In this document: positions 60,610-64,000 of the stretch, one piece after another
Layout: every line of letters starts with the position of its first letter
How positions within the stretch are numbered: position 1 is the first letter of the stretch
NCBI GenBank assembly: GCA_009760885.1
Contig: CM019692.1
Span: forward strand, 50,187,430 to 50,251,429
Origin: Achatina immaculata
Lineage: Eukaryota > Mollusca > Gastropoda > Stylommatophora > Achatinidae
Reading direction: 5' to 3'
Length of the DNA: 64,000 nt
Position numbers and translations under genes: made by a program
The notes under the pieces: model-generated
Told to the model about the DNA's origin: nothing
Seen by the model: only the letters and a program-made list of their open reading frames with translations
The model's database searches: none

Positions 60610-60905
60610 TGGAGAAGTAGCTGGTCTCCATAATGCATCTAACAAATAGTATAGAGGAGTAGCTGGTCTCCATAATGCATCTAACAAATAGTATAGAGGA
60701 GTAGCTGGCCTCCATAATGCATCTAACAAATAGTATAGAGGAGTAGCTGGTCTCCATAATGCATCTAACAAATAGTATAGAGGAGTAGCTGGTCTCCATA
60801 ATGCATCTAACAAACAGTATAGAGGAGTAGCTGGCCTCCATAATGCATCTAACAAACAGTATAGAGGAGTAGCTGGTTTCCATAATGCATCTAACAAACA
60901 GTATA
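60610..60905. repeat. 42-bp tandem repeat, 7 copies
   Basis: The unit is GTAGCTGGTCTCCATAATGC then ATCTAACAAATAGTATAGAG GA. Copies differ at GGTCTCC/GGCCTCC and AAATAG/AAACAG. The 14-codon period leaves minus frames open without meaning. Confidence 0.95.
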
Positions 60906-60938
60906 AGATATTTCGGTGAAACATTTTTGGCTGCTACT

Positions 60939-60974
60939 GATGGATGGATGGATGGATGGATGGATGGATGGATG
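60939..60974. repeat. (GATG)n microsatellite
   Basis: Nine copies of TGGA/GATG. It precedes a G+C-richer unique stretch (60975-61540) with open frames of up to 96 codons but no recognised domain. Confidence 0.93.
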
Positions 60975-61553
60975 TTCAAATGAAAGCGACTTTCGGCGAC
61001 ATATTATTTTAAAAGGGCGTCCAGCTTCTAGTTCAATCAGTGGGAGCAGAAACAGCCCAGCTGACCCACCGCCTAGCTGCAGCCAGCGGAACGACAAAGC
61101 AGGGCAATCTTCCTGCGTGAGCACAAGAGGCGCGCTGTGTCCTCATCCAAAATGTGTTTATTTATCTGTTTATTTGTCACTCCCCCGCATGTGTTACTCA
61201 GCGTGACCTAGTGCGCGGAACGTGAACAGCTGACTTGGCTGGGGCAACAAAGACAGTTAAGTTTTCCTGGGTTACCGGGATACCGCCTTTATTTTGGAGG
61301 GTTGAGGGGTGGGGAGGGGGGAGAAGGGTGTATCTGGGTGCGTGGGTGAAGGGATTTCGGAAAGGGGAGTGAAAAGGAACGTTTTAGCTGTATCTGTCCG
61401 CATACCTGCCGCTTGTCGTGACTTAAAAGTAGATAGGTTAGTCTGTCTGGCGAGAGAAGGGGAAGAACGTTCTTTTCAAAGCAATGGGGTCCCTCTGACA
61501 TTCGGCTCTCTGTTTTCATACTACTACAAGCATTACATATAAAATGAGACTCC

Positions 61554-61596
61554 AGATAGATAGATAGATAGATAGATAGATAGGTAGGTAGGTAGG

Positions 61597-61648
<52 letters not shown>

Positions 61649-61650
61649 CA
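61554..61650. repeat. (GATA)n microsatellite
   Basis: TAGA/GATA repeats with a short GGTA block in the middle (61581-61600). Confidence 0.95.
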
Positions 61651-61659
61651 GTCTACGTG

Positions 61660-62455
61660 CTGTTTGCTGTTTCTCGCTAGTTATTTTTGTCCTTTCTACA
61701 CCCCCCCCCCCGGCTTCCCTCTTACTTCTGCTGTTTGTGCTCTCTTAGTCTCGTCATCCCAAACTATGGGCCTACATACTGGGTTCCTCCCTCCCCCCAC
61801 GAGTCTGGATGACCCACCAAAGAACGTGATCTCTGCGGCCCTTACTGGAGCAGAAACAACGACTGCAGAGAAACGCGCCAAAGCGCTGAGGAAGTATGGA
61901 GGTAGCCAATTAGAGCGGAGATCAGAACGAAAAGAGGGGGGGGGGGGGATCAAAACAAAACAAAACAAAACAGAAACCTTTTTTTTGTGTTTTAAGTTCG
62001 TTGCTGTGGTTTGAGTTCAAGGTCGTTTCTGTGATTTCATAGCAAGGGGATTTAACAGTTGACCTTTGGAAGGGCGTGGAGCAGTTGGATAATCTTTGAT
62101 CCGTTGGTGGATCACAGCTTTTGATCTACGTGTGGCGGAGTGACTGACAGATGAATTTAACATTGGAAATTTGAGTCAGGTGCTGACGATGAGAACTTGA
62201 CATTGTGAACAAATTTTTACCTGCCGACTAATTAGAATTATCATAACAAAACAGAAGATAGAATAATATTTGTAATTCATTCATGACAGCTTTGTTTCCC
62301 ATTGACAGCGAGGACTGAACGAACTGTCAGAAGACTGAGGCATGTGATGATGATTTTGCTGTTACTGTGGCCCGATTATGAGTGAGTCGATGTTGATAAG
62401 AATGAACCGTTTGGGAAGTTACTCACCAGAGCTTTACATGCTTCAGGAATAGCTC
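61660..62455. other. No gene recognised
   Basis: Contains a C-run at 61701-61711, a G-run at 61937-61948 and an (AAAAC)n run at 61954-61971. An open frame of 116 codons (61664-62014) crosses these low-complexity runs and shows no domain. Confidence 0.45.
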
Positions 62456-62465
62456 AAATCTAATT

Positions 62466-62668
62466 GAAAACCATCTTCCAAGACGAAAAGTGTCATTATA
62501 CCCACTTCAAAACCATCTTTCAAGACAAAAAGTGTCATTATACCTGCTTCGAAGCCATCTTCCAATGCGAAGTGCCATTATACCTGTTTCAAAGATGTTA
62601 TACCTGTTTCCAAGAAGAAAAGATAACATATATCTGCTTCAAACGTCGTCTGAGACGAAAGTGCCATT
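62466..62668. repeat. Degenerate tandem repeat of about 43 bp, about 5 copies
   Basis: CATCTTCCAAGACGAAAAGT, GTCATTATACC and CTTCAAAACC recur with shortening units toward the right. Confidence 0.85.
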
Positions 62669-62919
62669 ACAAATCATTGTGTTCAGCATCCACATACATC
62701 CATGTATGCTCATTTTGTGTGTGTGGGTGGGTGGGTAATATCTTGTAAATGTACTATATGATCGTTTATATGTATATTTGCGCTTAAACGCAATATCGTG
62801 GACCTCATGGTTTCAGGAAATCGGGAGTGCTCAGCGAATGATGATGATGATGTGATTACACCCGCTTGCGAAAAGTTAAAATATATGTGATACATTTGCA
62901 CTGTATTTCGTAATGCAGC

Positions 62920-62983
62920 ATTACGAAACCCTTCACAGACAACACAAGGGCAGCATTACGAAACCCTTCACAGACAACACAAG
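62920..62983. repeat. Short tandem duplication
   Basis: GCAGCATTACGAAACCCTTC with ACAGACAACACAAG appears twice, 33-34 bp apart. Confidence 0.9.
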
Positions 62984-63329
62984 CAATGAACGCAATGCTA
63001 ACACTGAAAGAAAATCTGTTTCATAACTTTGCCGCGTTTAGATAAGAATTCTTTAGCGCCAAAATGACTCGCGGATGTAAAATCTAGGACGGGTTAACCT
63101 TTGACCTGGATAACTGTACATGTGTTTTGGCGGTCTGTTTTGCTTCCTCTCTTTATATACAGAAGAAGACGTGGATGAGGATGTCAGCAACTGTCCGCCG
63201 ACGCGGCTGCAGTGGAGCCAAGGAGCAGTTAGTCCCCCGTGTTTTTACAGGAGACTGCAGCTGATGATGTCTCAAGAGTTTTGTTATAGATTTTTGTCTA
63301 GCTACAGTATCTAAGGAGCAGACAGAACT

Positions 63330-63795
63330 ACAATAATAAGATTTGTAAGGGCATGCATCTTTCCCATCGCAACATATGCCTGTGAGACCTGGACACTTAA
63401 CAATACAGCTGAGAAACACATAAATGCCTTTGAATGCAAATACTACAGAAGAGTTCTTCAAATATCATGGACACGCAAAAAAAAAAAAAGAACAAATATA
63501 TCCATACTGCAAGAACCTAATGTTGTAGAAGGCTGGCTAGTAAAGAGGATTAAACAGAGAAAACTTAAATATTTTGGATATTCATGAGAATTTAGAGAAG
63601 ACAATCTTGAAAGGGTAAATAATGGGATAAAAGAAAGAGAGGAAGACCAAGGCGAAGATGGCTGCAAGACATCGTTGATAATCGGCAAATGGATGCATCA
63701 GCAGGGCATCTTGCTTACAACCGAGAGGCCTACATGAGAGCTGTTAGGGAGGTAAAGTTCCGCAAGGGACATGCAAATGACTGACTGACTGAAGT
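63330..63795 (+). mobile_element. LINE-F C-terminal fragment
   Basis: RACIFPIATYACETWTLNNT, AEKHINAFECKYYRRVLQIS, WTRK, EGWLVKRIKQRKLKYFG and RKRGRPRRRWLQDIVD lead to the terminus RKGHAND with tail GACTGACTGACTG. Frame breaks occur at an A-run (63477-63489) and near 63580-63625. It extends further upstream than the other F copies, into the block before TAEKH. Confidence 0.85.
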
Positions 63796-63902
63796 ATCTT
63801 TAAGACTGGAGAAGACGTCCTCATAGCACAAGACGATGAAGCGACGCTAGGATGAGAAATATAAACCTCTGAAAGGTCTAGACTCGAAACACGCTCACAG
63901 GT

Positions 63903-64000
63903 AGGTAAGTAAACCAAGAATAAACCATGAAAGGATCAAGGCACCCAACACGACGAAATATAGATAAATAAACCATGAAAGGATCAAGGCACCCAACATG
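63903..64000. repeat. Tandem duplication of about 50 bp at the window edge
   Basis: AAACCATGAAAGGATCAAGG CACCCAACA occurs at 63923 and 63971, separated by CGACGAAATATAGATAAAT. It may continue beyond the window. Confidence 0.8.

Noticed and set aside
61664..62014. 116-codon plus-strand frame
   Set aside because: It runs through C-, G- and A-rich simple runs, with no domain and no splice signals.

Overview
This is eukaryotic genomic DNA. Genes are sparse, introns are long, and most of the window is retrotransposon fragments and minisatellites. The mix of LINE C-termini (the RRWxWxGHxxR / GRPxET type), a tRNA-derived SINE and very many minisatellites suggests a lophotrochozoan, most likely a gastropod mollusc. 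That assignment is inference. No bacterial-type operon, CRISPR array or prokaryotic defence locus was seen.

One host gene can be rebuilt end to end. It is a secreted or ER-resident type-B carboxylesterase (cholinesterase-like) on the minus strand, with eight exons between 44040 and 20489. Every splice site is GT-AG and all junction phases agree. It encodes about 558 residues with the whole catalytic set: oxyanion loop HGGGF, Ser in GNSMG, Glu in NNEG, His in GMGHG. A single missing base in exon 5 (33515/33516) breaks the frame, so the copy is either a young pseudogene or carries a sequence error. Its seven introns hold most of the mobile elements in the middle of the window.

Layout. 1-6518: homopurine (G/A) satellite with two large internal tandem duplications. 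6640-8950: a decayed DDE transposase interrupted by a LINE that is itself interrupted by another LINE. 9.0-19 kb: LINE fragments and about eight different minisatellites. 19.3-19.8 kb: a long inverted repeat. 20.5-44.0 kb: the carboxylesterase gene with its element-filled introns. 44.6-46.2 kb: a LINE copy. 46.7-49 kb: minisatellites and a LINE split by a SINE-like element. 50-58.6 kb: the longest LINE copies, plus three copies of an unrecognised retroposed family (called D here). 58.6-60.9 kb: three adjoining minisatellites. 61-64 kb: microsatellites and a final LINE fragment.

Family letters (A, B, C and so on) are local labels, not database names. Many insertions have target-site duplications (TSDs) of 8-14 bp that can be read directly, which fixes the element ends and the order of insertion. 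Each LINE family ends in its own short tandem repeat: B in ATG, C in AG, E and D in GAA, F in GACT, A in a run close to ATAAG. Much of the microsatellite content therefore seems to have been planted by LINE 3' ends. At two places a minisatellite has grown from a segment of a SINE-like element.
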